Source: Glandiceps talaboti (Eukaryota; Hemichordata; Enteropneusta; Spengelidae). From it: 64,000 nucleotides of DNA. Location: the NCBI RefSeq assembly GCF_964340395.1, contig NC_135552.1:9839494-9903493 (forward strand). Reading direction: 5' to 3'. Shown one piece after another: positions 1 to 12,827 of this stretch (position 1 is the first letter of the stretch; the number at the start of each line of letters is the position of its first letter). The translations under genes were made by a program, and so were the position numbers. The notes under the pieces are model-generated. The model was given only the letters and a program-made list of their open reading frames with translations. It was not told the DNA's origin and searched no databases.

Positions 1-1022
1 ACCAGTGATCTAATTATAGATCACATACAGCAATTTGAATATACACTTCCTAATGAAGTCTGGTCAAAGACCTTAATTTGTATTGAGTGTGATGAAGCTA
101 AAACTACCTGCACTAGTAACAACATCTGGGGTCCTGTCTAGTGAAGGCCGCCCAAGTGACAATTGGAACAAAGCCAACAAACAAATAAGGATACAATGGA
201 TGGTGCCATATTATTATTGAGGACATAAAACCTGAAGTAGCTGAAAAACTAGAAATATTTTGCCATAAAATTACTTTACTGTGTTTGACTTTTTCATGTT
301 GGTGAATTTGCTGTCGACAGATTTTAGGTCAAGTAACTGATCAAACATGATTCAGAATCTCAGAAAGTTGCAATTCGTTGTCAAATAAGTGCAGACTGTT
401 TTTCTACCATTTATACAAAGAAATAAAACATGGATTTACTCTAGTACCATCAGCAAATTAAACCATTTCGTGTAGATGGGTAATTCAGCAATTAACTTTT
501 GAGTGAAGGTTTGGTGTATTTTTCAACGTGGGGAAAAATTGACCAAAATTAAAACATATTACAGCTATCAGGGCTTTAAAGGGGCACAAGCTGAGTTTAT
601 ACATTTTTGGGGAGAAATCTTGTTGCATACTCAAACAGTACTTGCAGTATTCTAAGTATTAAAGCATCACTTGCAGTTGACTGAACACAAACCTGGTACT
701 ATTAAGATATAACTTATAAACATTTTATATAAATGATGTAATTTATCCTATGTATAAAAGACGTTGAAGAAATTCCTACTAAATGGCCAACTGTTCTTAA
801 AATGCCATAAGGCAAATGGAAGGCATGTATCAACATTAAAACTATACTAGAATAGTATAATGAAAGTTTTTCATTTGTTTGTGTTTTACTTGAGTAAAAA
901 TACATGATATCTCAGCTTGTATTGCCTTGAGGTACCAAAATCTTTTTTTTTATAATAACTGAAATATAAAGTGGTAGTATTTCCATAATTTAATATCTTC
1001 CCTCTTTGTTATGTTTCCACAG
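1..1022. other. INSIG intron (3' part)
   Basis: No exon could be read here on either strand. The stretch is AT-rich with dense stops in all frames. It ends in a pyrimidine-rich acceptor (TTTCCACAG) directly before the INSIG exon at 1023, so it is read as the 3' part of an INSIG intron. The exon before it must be left of the window. Confidence 0.6.
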
Positions 1023-1128
1023 GTATACTGAGCCAGACTTTCTTTATGTTCGATCTTGGTTACCATGTATATTTTTCTCTGGAGGCGTTACAATAGGGAA
1101 TATAGGACGGCAGCTTGCATTGGAAAGT
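1023..1128 (+). CDS. INSIG: INSIG, penultimate coding exon (partial gene)
   Basis: INSIG proteins are ER multi-pass membrane proteins that hold the SCAP-SREBP complex in the ER when sterol is high and help degrade HMG-CoA reductase. The exon follows a CAG acceptor at 1020-1022 and ends at a GTAAGT donor at 1129. Its first base completes a split codon; 35 codons follow, starting [18 protein letters not shown] and continuing through [16 protein letters not shown]. The blocks [15 protein letters not shown] and GNIGRQLA are a hallmark of the INSIG C-terminal membrane segment and tail in animals, which is the basis for the call. The exon leaves in phase 0 and joins the short exon at 1525. Upstream exons, with the other membrane segments, are outside the window. 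INSIG1 and INSIG2 cannot be told apart here; an invertebrate may have one gene. Confidence 0.88.
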
Positions 1129-1524
1129 GTAAGTATTGTAAAGTTAGCCAGTTCTTTGCCAATGTAGTTAGCAATTTGCTTTCCTCAACTCTAAATACTT
1201 TTCCTTGTAAAGTGAAAGTGAAAGTATTTTGAAATTATTCAGTTCTGTGTAACTGTGTCTATTACTAATAAATATGTATAATTCAAGTGAAAGTAGGTAA
1301 AAAATAACATAATATAAAGATCCTAGTTTTCAGGAAACATGTTACCAAGTACATTATATCGTTAGACTGTAAAATACATTGCGTTGCTCCACCCTCACTT
1401 TCCTGCTCTTTGACCGATGTGTGAGGGCACCTGATATGGTGTACCCTATCGACTAATATACTGTCAAACTTTGAAAGAAATACTTCCAAATACTAATGAA
1501 AATGAAACATTTTCTTTATTACAG
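1129..1524 (+). other. INSIG last intron
   Basis: A 396-bp intron with donor GTAAGT and acceptor TTTCTTTATTACAG. Around 1380-1450 it carries a copy of a short interspersed repeat (a CACCCTCACT...GAGGGCACC core) that recurs near 4010, 7330, 7490 and 32290. Confidence 0.75.
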
Positions 1525-1563
1525 TTTGACAGTGACCAATATATCAGAGAACACATGGATTGA
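1525..1563 (+). CDS. INSIG: INSIG, terminal coding exon with stop
   Basis: A 39-bp exon after a TTACAG acceptor. It is entered in phase 0 and encodes FDSDQYIREHMD followed by TGA at 1561-1563, so the protein ends ...[20 protein letters not shown]. The tail is acidic and polar, as expected for a short cytosolic C-terminus, but its sequence differs from the vertebrate tail. The evidence is a good splice acceptor, the correct phase and the small size; there is no independent conservation check. An alternative is read-through of the 1128 donor into a different tail. Confidence 0.7.
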   Translation, partial: FDSDQYIREHMD

Positions 1564-3512
1564 AGTATTGAATACATCAACGGTTTAGAGAGTACATTTA
1601 ACTGGTAGGGAGTGCCTTTCTACTGGACAATGCAGAGTTGCCAACCTGTCTATGACAAATGCTGAGCATTACAAGACTAAAATGACAGGTGTTATGTGTG
1701 TGTATTGTGTTTTTACTGTACATTTGGACAGTACTGTGATAGTATTCCCAGACTTGACAAACCAACAAAATCTCAAATATCTGTCTCAATAACTCAAGGG
1801 GACAGAGCTGGTTGCAGTAAATGGAGGAGAGAGACAAGATGGAAGGATATCATGTTTACTAGCATCTGACTTGCTATTTATTCCTTGACTACGAACTCTT
1901 TTGGGCAGAAAGGTTTGATTGTTGTATTTTCTGGCCTCTCATTACCTCAGCTATGATGATGATGATATGATTTATTCCGTAATGTAGGCCCACCGGCCCT
2001 TAATACAAATCGTCAAAGTGAAGAGACAACATATAGAAAAAGAATACCTCAGCTATAACCATTGATATCACTTTGGCAGTTTTAAGAGACATCTTTGCAA
2101 TACTTATACCGTCGGTGATCATGATCCTTTTTTTCAATTCCTTAATTTTGCAGTTCTACAACTCAAATCTGCATATTCTGATTTGCTTGTTATAATCTTT
2201 TTGTCTAATTCCTATGATAATTTGCTGACTCGGTGCAAAAAAAGGATTTTACAAGCTGATCAATCGGTCTATACTGTGTGAAGAAACTGACTATACAAAT
2301 ATAATGGACATGTCCTTGATCAATGGCAGTATTGAAAAAGTCTTTAAGTTTTAAGAGCATTGCATGTCATGTAAACTTAAATTGAAGGGTACAAAAATTA
2401 GAAGTGGCAGGTCTCCTGAAAGACATAACAATAGTTCAGTGCAGCTGTCTTATCCTATCTTTGCCTCTAGATTGATTGTCTTGGGATTTCGGTTGTCAGT
2501 GCATCTAAGAATTTTGACATCCTCCCAAACATACTGAAGAGTTTTGATCCTAAGTTTCCAGTGGCCTGTTTTGGTGATAGCGAATTCCTTTCAAAAAAGA
2601 GAACCAACATAACATGCCAACTATGTGTAATATCGTTTCTTTGCAATGTAAATTGATATTTGAAATGAAGAGAACAGTTAGTAGTTAGTGCATGAAAGAA
2701 GAATAACCAGTATGTAGCCCATTTAACAGTGTATGAGAGATGTAACTGGATTATTTTTTATTAAGAAAATTTCAGAACTGGCCTGTCAGAACATGTCCTA
2801 TGCATTTAAAATGAATTGAACATTTTTTGTAATGTCTTTTTGAGAACTACTGCAATACTTGTATATATACAGATACCAGACAATTCGTTGTATGAGCTCA
2901 GACTATAGTATGAGGCTGGCTTCCTTCATGAGTTATCAGCCCCACTGACATTTCTATAAAAAAAAAGAGAAGATATTTCTCCTGTCAGTTTATAGAAAGT
3001 AGATTCCATACAAGTCATACGATAGTCAACTAATGTTAAGTGTAGAAATCAATATAGAATCAAACAACCTAGGAAATCCATTTACGAATCCAGTCATTTA
3101 TTATTATAGGGATAGTGAATATACCTTCAAGCTTTGAACTATGAAAACAAATGGTGTTAAATATTATTTTCAAAAATATCAGAAATCTGTATCAGACTTC
3201 ATCAAAGCCACAATATCTGTAATGAAAGGTGTGGAAAAGAAAACCTTAGATGGTACTAAAGTGAACACCATGCTGACAAACTAGCTTCTAAAATATTCCT
3301 GCCCAAGTTTCCTGCTTGTACCAAATATAATCTCAAATATTACATTTGGATGGGGTCTATCTCCAATAACAAAAGAATGCATGACTGGGAACCTTATGTA
3401 GCATGATAATTTCACGTACATAAACATAGTAGGGTAAGTTAGTCGCCATACCATAGAACATGAAAGAGTGAACTTCTGTGTCAGGAATGATTATCTAAAT
3501 TAGTTCTGTAGT

Positions 3513-3535
3513 CCCCCCCCCCCCCCCCCCCCCCC
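3513..3535. repeat. Poly-C tract, 23 C
   Basis: An uninterrupted run of 23 cytosines in the putative INSIG 3' UTR or downstream region. Similar C or G runs occur near 20665, 35717, 39247, 48836, 51782 and 61876. Confidence 0.95.
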
Positions 3536-3651
3536 ATGTTGAATTCAAACTTGTGTCGAAATGTCAAATATAGTTGGTAGAGACAGATGAATGTTAACTC
3601 AGACTTTCTTGTAACAAACTACAAAAGCAAGAACATAACAAAATAGTGAAT

Positions 3652-3657
3652 AATAAA
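3652..3657 (+). terminator. Candidate INSIG poly(A) signal
   Basis: This is the first AATAAA found on the plus strand after the INSIG stop codon. Using it would give a 3' UTR of about 2.1 kb. A hexamer alone is weak evidence in AT-rich DNA, and a variant signal closer to the stop is possible. Confidence 0.2.
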
Positions 3658-4007
3658 TAGCTCTGATTGCACTTAAAGTTAGGAAATCCAACAACTCAAA
3701 TATGAGAAGAGAAAGTGTATCTATTTATTGTTGACTTTACTAATCTTAGGATTAAGAAGGGTAGTATTTCTGGTAGCAAGGAGAGCGATATTTTATTAAT
3801 TTATTGACTGTTTTTAAGACAGTTTCATCTCAGGTCAAGGTATGTAAGATTTTTGACTGGACAACTGGCCTATTTGCTCACCTTGCACCACCAAAAAAAC
3901 CAACTGTTTTAAGCTACTAATAGTTACTGAGTTATGGAACATGTATAATGGCTTTATCTGTGTTTAAAGTTTATATAGCACTGCATTATTCTGAGACTGT
4001 AACATAC

Positions 4008-4090
4008 ATGGTGTTGTTGTACCCTCATTGGCCATCTTTGTCAGAGAGGGGTAAGGCTGATGAGGGTGTCCTGACATGGCATTGGTAATA
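4008..4090. repeat. Short interspersed GAGGG repeat copy
   Basis: The core GTACCCTCATTGG...GAGAGGGGTAAGGCTGATGAGGGTGTCCTGACATGGC resembles segments near 1380-1450 (inverted), 7290-7390, 7440-7535 and 32280-32350. It looks like an old dispersed repeat of about 80-130 bp. No terminal structure was identified. Confidence 0.55.
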
Positions 4091-5348
4091 TCTTACATAC
4101 ACACAACAAAATTCCATACATGTGCAGTTTCACCAATAATGTAATTCTGAGAAGACCTTTTCCGTGGAATAGATTCCCATCTGTTTTCAAGTTACTTTCA
4201 ATATAAATGATTTGTCTCTTACAAGAGCAGGATCTCTTAATCCTCTGGGCACAGAGTCAGAAGGACAGATAGTCTGTAACATCAAAGATCTAATTTTAAA
4301 TCCTGCATTGCCATAATATATTACATGTAGACAAATCAAACGGTAAACAAATATTGTAGAATTGGAATTGTAAAGGCTATTTTTTTTAAAATGAAGATAG
4401 TGATAATTATGCATACATACATGTTAATTTTCCTCTAAGTTGTTAGGTTATATCACAACATACAGAAATGTTTCATTTTTGAAATAATTTTGATGCTTTT
4501 AAAAAAAATTTGAGAGATTAGTATGTTATGTACACTATGCCACATTATTGCAGTGTCTTCCAAAAAATAATGGAATTATTTTACATTTCAATTCAGATAA
4601 CACATCATGTTCATTTAAATAGATATGTGTACCCCAGTTAGTAATATTACACATTATTTTTAAATGGGAATGATTTTTGATTCAAAATCTTAGCAGTTTT
4701 AACATTCATAATTTTTTTTCATACGCACAAGATATCTGAAAGAGGCGTGCTGACTGCCAGTCATAATGCAAATGATTTTGATCTTGCCAAGTTTCTATGT
4801 GAATGTTTCAGAAAAAGAATTTTCCATTTACCCTTCAACTGCAATCAGGAAGACAAAGTTCCAATGTTTTATGAGTGAGGCTTAAATACAAATATTTCTG
4901 AGAGAGGTACAGACATTTAAAAAAAATGAATTACTGTCCAAGTCAAGTTATACATAGAATTAAAGATAAGTATTTTTTCCTTCAGTCTGTGATTCAACAG
5001 AAATGTATATATATCGTTCTTTATGATACAATAAAGTGTTTTTGTGAAAGGTATTTTATTCGTTTTGCTATTTTAATTGGTATACATGTTTGTAGAGAAA
5101 CTTTGTAAACTACTTCTGTATTATTATTTCGACCTACCTGATGGACAAAATTAGTTTTGCATTAAAAATATGTTCTAATGAATGGAAATGTAAAGCAGAA
5201 GGAAATATTACCACCATGGTCAAACCTTACCTGCATCCCATGTTCTATACATACAAGTCCCAAGTACAACTGCAGGGATATCTGTACTATTATTCATATA
5301 GTTACATGAAGTTTACAAATGAATGTGATTAATTTGCAAACCAAGTAA

Positions 5349-5490
5349 TATACACACACACGTATCCATACATGCACGCACATACATAATACATGTGGAT
5401 GGATGTACATATATACATACATACACACATCCATAATATGCGTATACATACACACATAAACATGCCTACATACATACATAAATACATGTT
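5349..5490. repeat. CATA/ACAC-rich microsatellite
   Basis: A degenerate array dominated by CATA and CACA tetranucleotides. It is open in one minus-strand frame (a run of MYVCMYVYMY-like codons) only because of the repeat period; this is not a gene. Confidence 0.85.
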
Positions 5491-6351
5491 TAACTTGCAT
5501 AATAATTTATTGATGATTTCATGGTCCTTGTAAATCAGTAAACATTAATTTTCCAGTCCTTCAAATACTAGTACAGCTTTGCACTGATACCCTCCAACCT
5601 TGAACAGGAGATCATACGATTTTCTCAGTTTACCCACAATGCAATAGGTTATGCGGCATTTCATGACATTGCCTTGACTCTTGATTACAAGCATGCAAAC
5701 AATATATGAAGTAAACATACACAAGGTGATACGTGGCTGACGGCCAGGACTGTGGATGGAGGGGATCTATGCATGACCTGGAGAAGTACTCATCACACTC
5801 ACACAAGCCTCAGGAACTAATGCAAGTCTTGAGTATCTTGAACAAATAACTTGACTAAATTTGTTTTTACTGAATATCAGCTTTATTTGCAAAAATAACA
5901 GTTCAGTAATAAAAATGGCATGAACTGTGTTCTGAGTTAGTAAATATGATATTATTTGTAACAAAATTTGTTTATTCAAAAAGGTTTTATACCAAGGTTC
6001 TGCAAATGGATGTAAACAACTGTAAACAAAACTACGTATCTATCCATCCATACATACATACATAAGTATAAATGTGATTGAAATACATTTCCTCTTCATG
6101 CCCGATGGTGGCGCTATTTAAGAGCGGACATGCACACATAAAAACGAAATAAAATTGAGTTCCACTTGCTGCCCTGAGGGCGCTATTCACACCAATTCAT
6201 ATCGTTCATTGACTACCCAATCAATCAACAAGTCTCTAATATTGTCAAATTACATTTGAAATTTTCCGTAGGATGCAAAAAAGAAATGATTTGGGTACAT
6301 AATATTTGAAATTAAGATAATGGTGTGTAATGTAGATAATACATGTACTAT

Positions 6352-6745
6352 AGGCCTACAAAAAAAATTGTATGGTTCCAATTATGCTCAATTTTAGAAT
6401 AGGTGGGGTAGGTAGATTTTTTATTTTTATTTATTTATTTATTTTTTCATATGCGAGGGTCTAGTTCAGGTAGTTATGTTTTCCATTGTTTTCCATATGT
6501 TCTCTGTGTTATTGGTTTCTTCCCATCAGATGTACAGCCATTACAGATTGGAAGAACAGTTTTAATTTGTCCTCATAAAGTTGATGCCAGTTTCTGCATC
6601 CACTATTTCTTGCGAGACTACACAATTTTTTTGCAATTTTATTTTATTTTTTCTCAAAATACATTTTTTTAAAAAGTTCATGGCTGGCGTGAAAAATTAG
6701 GTGGGGGTCGGGTAACTGGAACCAAACAATTTTTTTTTAGGCCTT
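6352..6745. mobile_element. MITE-like element, family A copy 1
   Basis: The ends form an imperfect inverted repeat: the left end reads TAGGCCTACAAAAAAAATTG...GGTTCC and the right end GGAACCAAACAATTTTTTTTTAGGCCTTA. Between them is a T-rich block, then a segment coding a chance SSSGSYVF frame, then GGTCGGGTAACTGG. Near-identical bodies occur at 17523-17898 and 57870-58227 in the same orientation. No transposase is present, so it is best read as a non-autonomous DNA transposon. A TA target duplication is possible but not proven. Confidence 0.75.
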
Positions 6746-7249
6746 AGTCATGTTAACTTTGCCGACTCTCACAAATTCTTTGATGTGCAATCGATCCAGT
6801 TGTCAAATACTAATCTAAACATACATTCTGAAATACAATATAAGCTTTAGTGAAACAAGAGTAGCACATCATGTGTTAAAACGAATGAAAATAACAATGG
6901 TGACTGACAAATAGTACTATTGCACAGAGTATATTAACAGGTAGATGAATTAACATATGTTGAAAATAATTAACAACTGTAATCTGTCAATCTATTAAAA
7001 TGAAAACAAAACAAAATGTATTGAAGACAACATTACAACTCAAACTGTCATGCCACATAAAAATAATACCAATGGCATTGTAGTATAACTGACTACACTT
7101 GAAATCAACTTAATTAGAAGAGATCTGATTTGTAGTTGTTCCAGTGTTTGTCATGATTACCAAGGGTTACAGCATTTTATGATGTATTTGTAGGAACACA
7201 CCAGTGCTAGGATCATCCCTCCAAAACAGACCAATAACCGCATTTTTAG

Positions 7250-7540
7250 TCTCAAAATGAATACCAATGGTGCACACATGTTGCTTTGTTCAACTACATT
7301 GTGAGGTATATGTTGTGCTGTATTGTTTGACTTTTACCAACCTTCTCTTTGTGAGGGGGTAAGGTCGATGAGGGCATCTGAACCACAGTCAACTTACTTG
7401 TCTGTGTCCGAACATACTAATGGTGGACACATGTTTGTTCAACTAGAATGTCAGGTACATTGTGTTTTTCAGCTTCACCAACCTTCTCTTTGAGAGGCGT
7501 AAGGCCGATGAGTGTGTCACAACATGGCATAGCTTCTACA
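7250..7540. repeat. Tandem duplication of a GAGGG-repeat unit
   Basis: Two adjacent units share CACACATGTT...GTTCAACTA...AACCTTCTCTTTG(TG)AGG...GTAAGG(T/C)CGATGAG. Each is about 125 bp, and the second is at about 7420-7540. Both resemble the dispersed repeats near 1410 and 4050. Confidence 0.65.
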
Positions 7541-7928
7541 CTATATCACAGTCCATCTAGACTAGTAGTAGTACATGGTATATATCAATATATTTAGTCC
7601 ACCATAGTTTCACTATCAGTCATAAACATACAACACATAGAATACACAGACAGATACTTTGCAATGCCCATTTGTTTTAAATCTGAAAATCTGAAATTCT
7701 TACAAAACCTCAACGCAAGAACTATAAAATACTCATGTACTCAGCCAAATGTCTACAGTACAGGGGACACATATAGAACAGTGGACCATCTGTGTTTGAC
7801 ATTTACAAATCTTGTGCAAGTTAGAGGGTCTAACATTATCCAATGTCAAGTACTCCAGTCATGAGCATAAACTAAGGCCAGACAAAACTGTATAGAAAAT
7901 GCACATACATGAGCCTTTTAAAGTTAGT

Positions 7929-8054
7929 CTAGTTCCTGATGACGGTGTTCCGATTTACATTACGTTATCTTCACACGTTAATGTGAAGATAATGGTGGTA
8001 CTGTGTGAAGATAACATAGTGTACTGAGATCAGAACACGGTCATCAGGCACTAG
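7929..8054. repeat. 126-bp inverted repeat (hairpin element)
   Basis: The left arm CTAGTTCCTGATGACGGTGT pairs with the right arm ACGGTCATCAGGCACTAG, and an inner pair TTATCTTCACAC / GTGTGAAGATAA also folds. The whole block can form one long hairpin, so it resembles a foldback or palindromic MITE. Confidence 0.75.
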
Positions 8055-9797
8055 ATTATTCAAAGTTATATGGAGAGCTTTGTATTCATTTCAAGGTGTA
8101 AATCATTATAAATAGACAAGTTTTATGTAAAGTATGTATTCACGTGATAAAAATAGTATCTGAAGTTGTCCTGTGTCCCTTTAACTCAATACAAACTCCC
8201 TAACTGAATACAACTATATATCTATTGTAGTCAGCCCACTGTTCTACATTCCTTTAACTCCCTAACTGAATGCACTCGTGTATTCATTTTACCATCAGTC
8301 CTCTGTACTACATTCTTGCTGTCTACAGCATCGTACATTATGTAACAGGTCTGTTACAGCAATGTTACACATACCTGTTAGACATTAGTGCTGTAGCATG
8401 AATAACAAACAATTATCTGTAAATACATTTCACCAAAATAAAAACTAAACTGTCTACAAGTTATTAACACTATTGTCTTCCTACATTAGCGGATTAGACA
8501 TCGTCATGGTAACATTAAATACAACATAAATATGATAATTCTGCATAGTTTTTTTGTCAAAATTTGTATAATTTGATTATATTCAGTAGTTAGAGAGATA
8601 TGAATAACGACCTTTTTAATATCGGATAGCAAGAAAATAATAATTGACATAACCATGATGAACTAAAAAAAAAACTTGTATAAAGATTAACTTCTTGGAA
8701 GATCTGATTAAAAATTTTCATTTGCACAGCTATGGTGGCTTTGATAAACCGGACATAATTTCTACTATAAATGACTAGCTCTGCTAGCGTTTACATAATT
8801 CCTATATTTCAATAATAATAATAATGATAATAATAATAATAATATACTGCATATAATTATCAGAAACAAGTTAAATAATAAACAGAAAAAATGTCAAATA
8901 TATAATTATCTATTATTTAAGACAAAGCATAGGCATAGTAAAACAAATATTTTTTTAAAAACATTCTTGGAAGACATTTTTGAAATTTTGGCATAAATGT
9001 CAAATAATTTGCTCAATTCTAGTAAAAAAAGCATAACAAATGTAAATATAACGTAAAAAGCACCATTTTGAAATAAACTACAGAACCACATGCATACCTA
9101 TAAATAAATCTCTTGTATAAGCTGTTATACCATTCTTTCTGGTTTAAAAAAAAAGTAAAATAACAATATTGCAACCACTACTAAGAACTATTCATTTGTC
9201 AATTTTTTTGGAGATTGTCATAAAACTACAAAGAAAAAAAAGTCAGTTTATATGAATTTGTCATATTTGAATTCTTGTTACCTGAAATACAATTTTACCA
9301 CCTAGATTGGTTTATCATTAAAAAAATAACGACCATTTAATTTCTTGGGCGACACCACGACTCACTCCACACATTACACCTGCATTACTCAAGGTGTGTG
9401 TGAGTTTAAGTCAACCTTCTTGTTCTATTTTGACTTCTGGCAGGATGTAAAATAACATTGCAGGTATCGTCTAGCTACAGATTCTCGCTAGCTCTGGACA
9501 TTCCTTGATCTAGGAAATCACAATCTTCTTGCGTAGTTTCATTTGTGCCACTTGCATTAAGGCCGGCCCAGTTTGGATTAGTATTCAAATTTATGCGTGA
9601 AAAACAGATGACAAGCAGAGCTATAGAAAAAGTTGGTCCAGAATAAAATAATAATCCTATGTAATTCTCAAGGCTTAACTGATAACACTCATGTCTGAGC
9701 CTGGGATTGAATCCTTGGTCTTTAATTTTTTTTCAAAACTAGTCTTTGAATAATCCCTATGCATGCCAAAAGCCTCACATTTTAAAAACCTACATAT

Positions 9798-9921
9798 CCA
9801 TATTTCCATATTTCCAGTACAAGTATTCATCTTATACATTATTAAGTTCAACTAAAATACCATATTTCCATATTTCCAGTACAAGTATTCATCTTATACA
9901 CTATTGAGTTCAACTAAAATA
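9798..9921. repeat. 62-bp tandem duplication
   Basis: Two nearly identical 62-bp copies begin CCATATTTCCATATTTCCAG at 9798 and 9860. Within each unit CATATTTC is itself doubled. Confidence 0.9.
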
Positions 9922-12821
9922 CATACCTGGGAAGACAAAATGTTACAGTTAAAAAAATTACACATTATCTGGGTCTTTTTTTTTCAGATGGGTATAAAAT
10001 TACACTCTAAAATGTACACATAACTAGACAGATTATTATTTTCAATGTAAGGATTACAATACAAGGTTTTTATTTCTGATGACATAAAAAACAGAAGTTA
10101 TAAAAAAAATTCTGACTTCAAGGTATTGCTCTCATTTATTAGTTGATTATTTAATTATTTATTTAGTTATTTATTCAACTATTTATCTATTTTTATCAGT
10201 TATTGTTTTCTGGCCTGACTTGAGTAGATTTCATTTAAAAGTGATGTAATTTGCCAAGGAAATAATGATTAGGCAGGCCAGGATATGCTACAAACTAGCA
10301 AACTGATGTATATGATATTACACCATGTCACGTCTCATTGTATTTCATACACCCTTGTAAAATTCAGAAAGTTCATCAGCTACACTGGTTTTCCCACTTC
10401 ATAGCACCATACAGGTAAACCCTTTACCATATATGTAAGGGATTAAATGATTGTCAAGTTCTAGTGTATTTAAAAGAGTTCACTGTAGCCCTACTCTGCA
10501 TCTCACATATGACAAAGTCATTGTAATTGATACTACTGCGGAATATGTGCTATTGGCAAACTATTAAGGATAGAGACAATCCAAAACTATTGTTCTTGTT
10601 CTATGTGGTAGCTCACATGAGGGCGACAGTGGTGCCTTGGTTTAATCTGCAGATATAATCACCCTGTAGTCAAGATAGTGTGAACACTGCATGGAGTTGA
10701 ATGTGGTGAAACTTGAGAATACCTTGCTATCAGAGATGCCACCCTACTGTGAGTGCAATTACATCAATGGTAGTTGATAGCTTATACAATAATAGTTTAC
10801 TGTGACATTTGCATCACCCTAGTAGTCAATCTGTTCTTGTATCTACATGTGAACTAATTACGGAGTGATGCAACATAAATATTTTGACATGTTATTTTGA
10901 GATGTGATAATTATCACTGTATGTTTCATTTTCAGCAAACTAATATCATGTCATCATAGGAAGGTTTTCAGTGTTCAACCTTGACCATTATGTCAAGGTC
11001 AAAAGTCACTATATCCCAAAACTATTCAAAGTGATTATATTAAAATATCTGAAATAACAAAAATAAACCCTGACGTCAAAAGGGAACGCAATATGTCCTA
11101 TCAATGCAGTTATGTCACTACTTTTTAAGAACAAAAACAACTCCTTTAGCAGTGAAAAGCAAACCTACCAATGTCCTGATATATCTTTTGACAGGATTGA
11201 TTCTGTACTCTATACTGATATTAACCCTTAGAATACCATACTAGTATGGTATAATATATACACTATCATGGCAGTGAAAGCCCTGGGGCCATGCAAGTCT
11301 TTTCACTATCACGAAATACTCTAAAGTTTTGCTAAGATTGGTGATCTTTGCAACAGAAAGGGAATATCAGATGAAAAAGGCACACTCTCCCATACATTGT
11401 ACCATAATTTTGTTTGGGAATCTAGGTAAAAGTGATTCTGAAACACCAAGTAGATTTTAGCTAATTACATGTACCATTCTTAGGAAAACACTGAATACTG
11501 CCACTATCAACTTTGTAAGCTTATTCTTCCAATATTTCTGCCACTGTTCTTAGAAGTTACACATAAAATAGAATTGTTTTGTGAGAGTCAGACACATTGA
11601 GTGGCCTTTTCTGTGTCCCTTGGATGGAAAAGGGAATTATTTAGCCTAGAGGTTTAGAAATCCATACAGTACATGCCATTCTATGGGTTGATACACCATA
11701 TATCAGTTATTGGAAAAACAAAAGGTTGCACAATTTGGCCACTAGTGGCGCTGTTCATAAGCATTTAACACAGAAGTGACAGCCATGATAGTTGAGTATA
11801 ATAACCTCTTTTAAAAAAAATTAAAATCATCACTTTCCAGTGTTTGGTGGTTTTATCAACTGTCACTCAAAGCAATTAAAAACATTGTGCTCTGTTTTAG
11901 ATCATGTGAATAATGAACTCATGGATTTGTTTCAGCATGATATTCTTGACCATCTTATGTAATGTCATCTGATTTTAGCCTTCATTTTACCTCATCTGTA
12001 GTCTCTATTTGTGACACTTCTTTCAAAAGTGACTGCAAGGTGGGTAACCAGGATATGGGTTAATTGCATTAATACAGGCTTGCATTCTAAATGACTAACT
12101 GAATTCTGAACTTTCTAGAGTTATACATGTTTGAAAGAGGTAGATAAAGTTATGATACCTGACATCAGAGAACTGTATCAGTATTGACATGTTGTTTTTG
12201 ATTAGCATCGATGTCATACACATAAAAGTGGCATACTTTGAACATAGTGTGAAATATAATTAATTATTCCATTTAGCTTCCACAAATTAATCAAATGATA
12301 ACATTTTCAGTACAAACCATGTGACGAGCAACAAACTTTCAACTTTGGCACTTCAAAAAAAATTCTGGGTAATTTATGCATTTTAGGACATTTTGCATTA
12401 ATTAAGGAAACAGAAAAAGAAATCAGCTCTCTGCAGTCCCATAACACAGCAGGCATGCTCACAACTTCTGCATTGATTGGTCTAAATTTATACAAATTTG
12501 CATATTTAGGAAATCAAACTGAATACCTTTCCAAATACCATCCACAGTACAACTAATCAGTGACTACAACACTCATTTCTCAGTCCCTTGGTTTAACCAA
12601 ATACTTTGTGATCAAAATAGAATCAAACTGATTCATCACCAACTGCAGGAAAACGTTTATACAATAATCAAATTTACTTTCATTCTTATCAATTCATTGT
12701 AGACATGTACATAGCTAAAAGTGTATATCTTAATGATGACAAATATACAAAGACCCTGAATAAAGAAAATTGGGTTATAAAATGTACCAACAGGTTATTA
12801 TTGCATTTTTGTGGTGACATT

Positions 12822-12827
12822 TTTATT
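12822..12827 (-). terminator. Candidate GALNT poly(A) signal
   Basis: TTTATT on the plus strand reads AATAAA on the minus strand, about 1.37 kb past the GALNT stop. A closer variant, ATTAAA at 13565-13570 (minus strand), is also possible. Either would place the 61-bp minisatellite inside the 3' UTR. Low certainty. Confidence 0.2.

Larger units (their letters stand above)
1564..12821. other. Convergent intergenic region with INSIG 3' UTR
   Basis: No exon is recognised in about 11 kb between the two converging genes. It should hold the INSIG 3' UTR on the left, and the GALNT 3' UTR may extend into its right end. It contains a poly-C tract, a CATA-rich microsatellite, one MITE-like element (6352-6745), a repeated GAGGG-type short repeat, a 126-bp inverted repeat (7929-8054) and a 62-bp tandem duplication (9798-9921). 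The remaining sequence is AT-rich with only short chance open frames. Confidence 0.6.
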
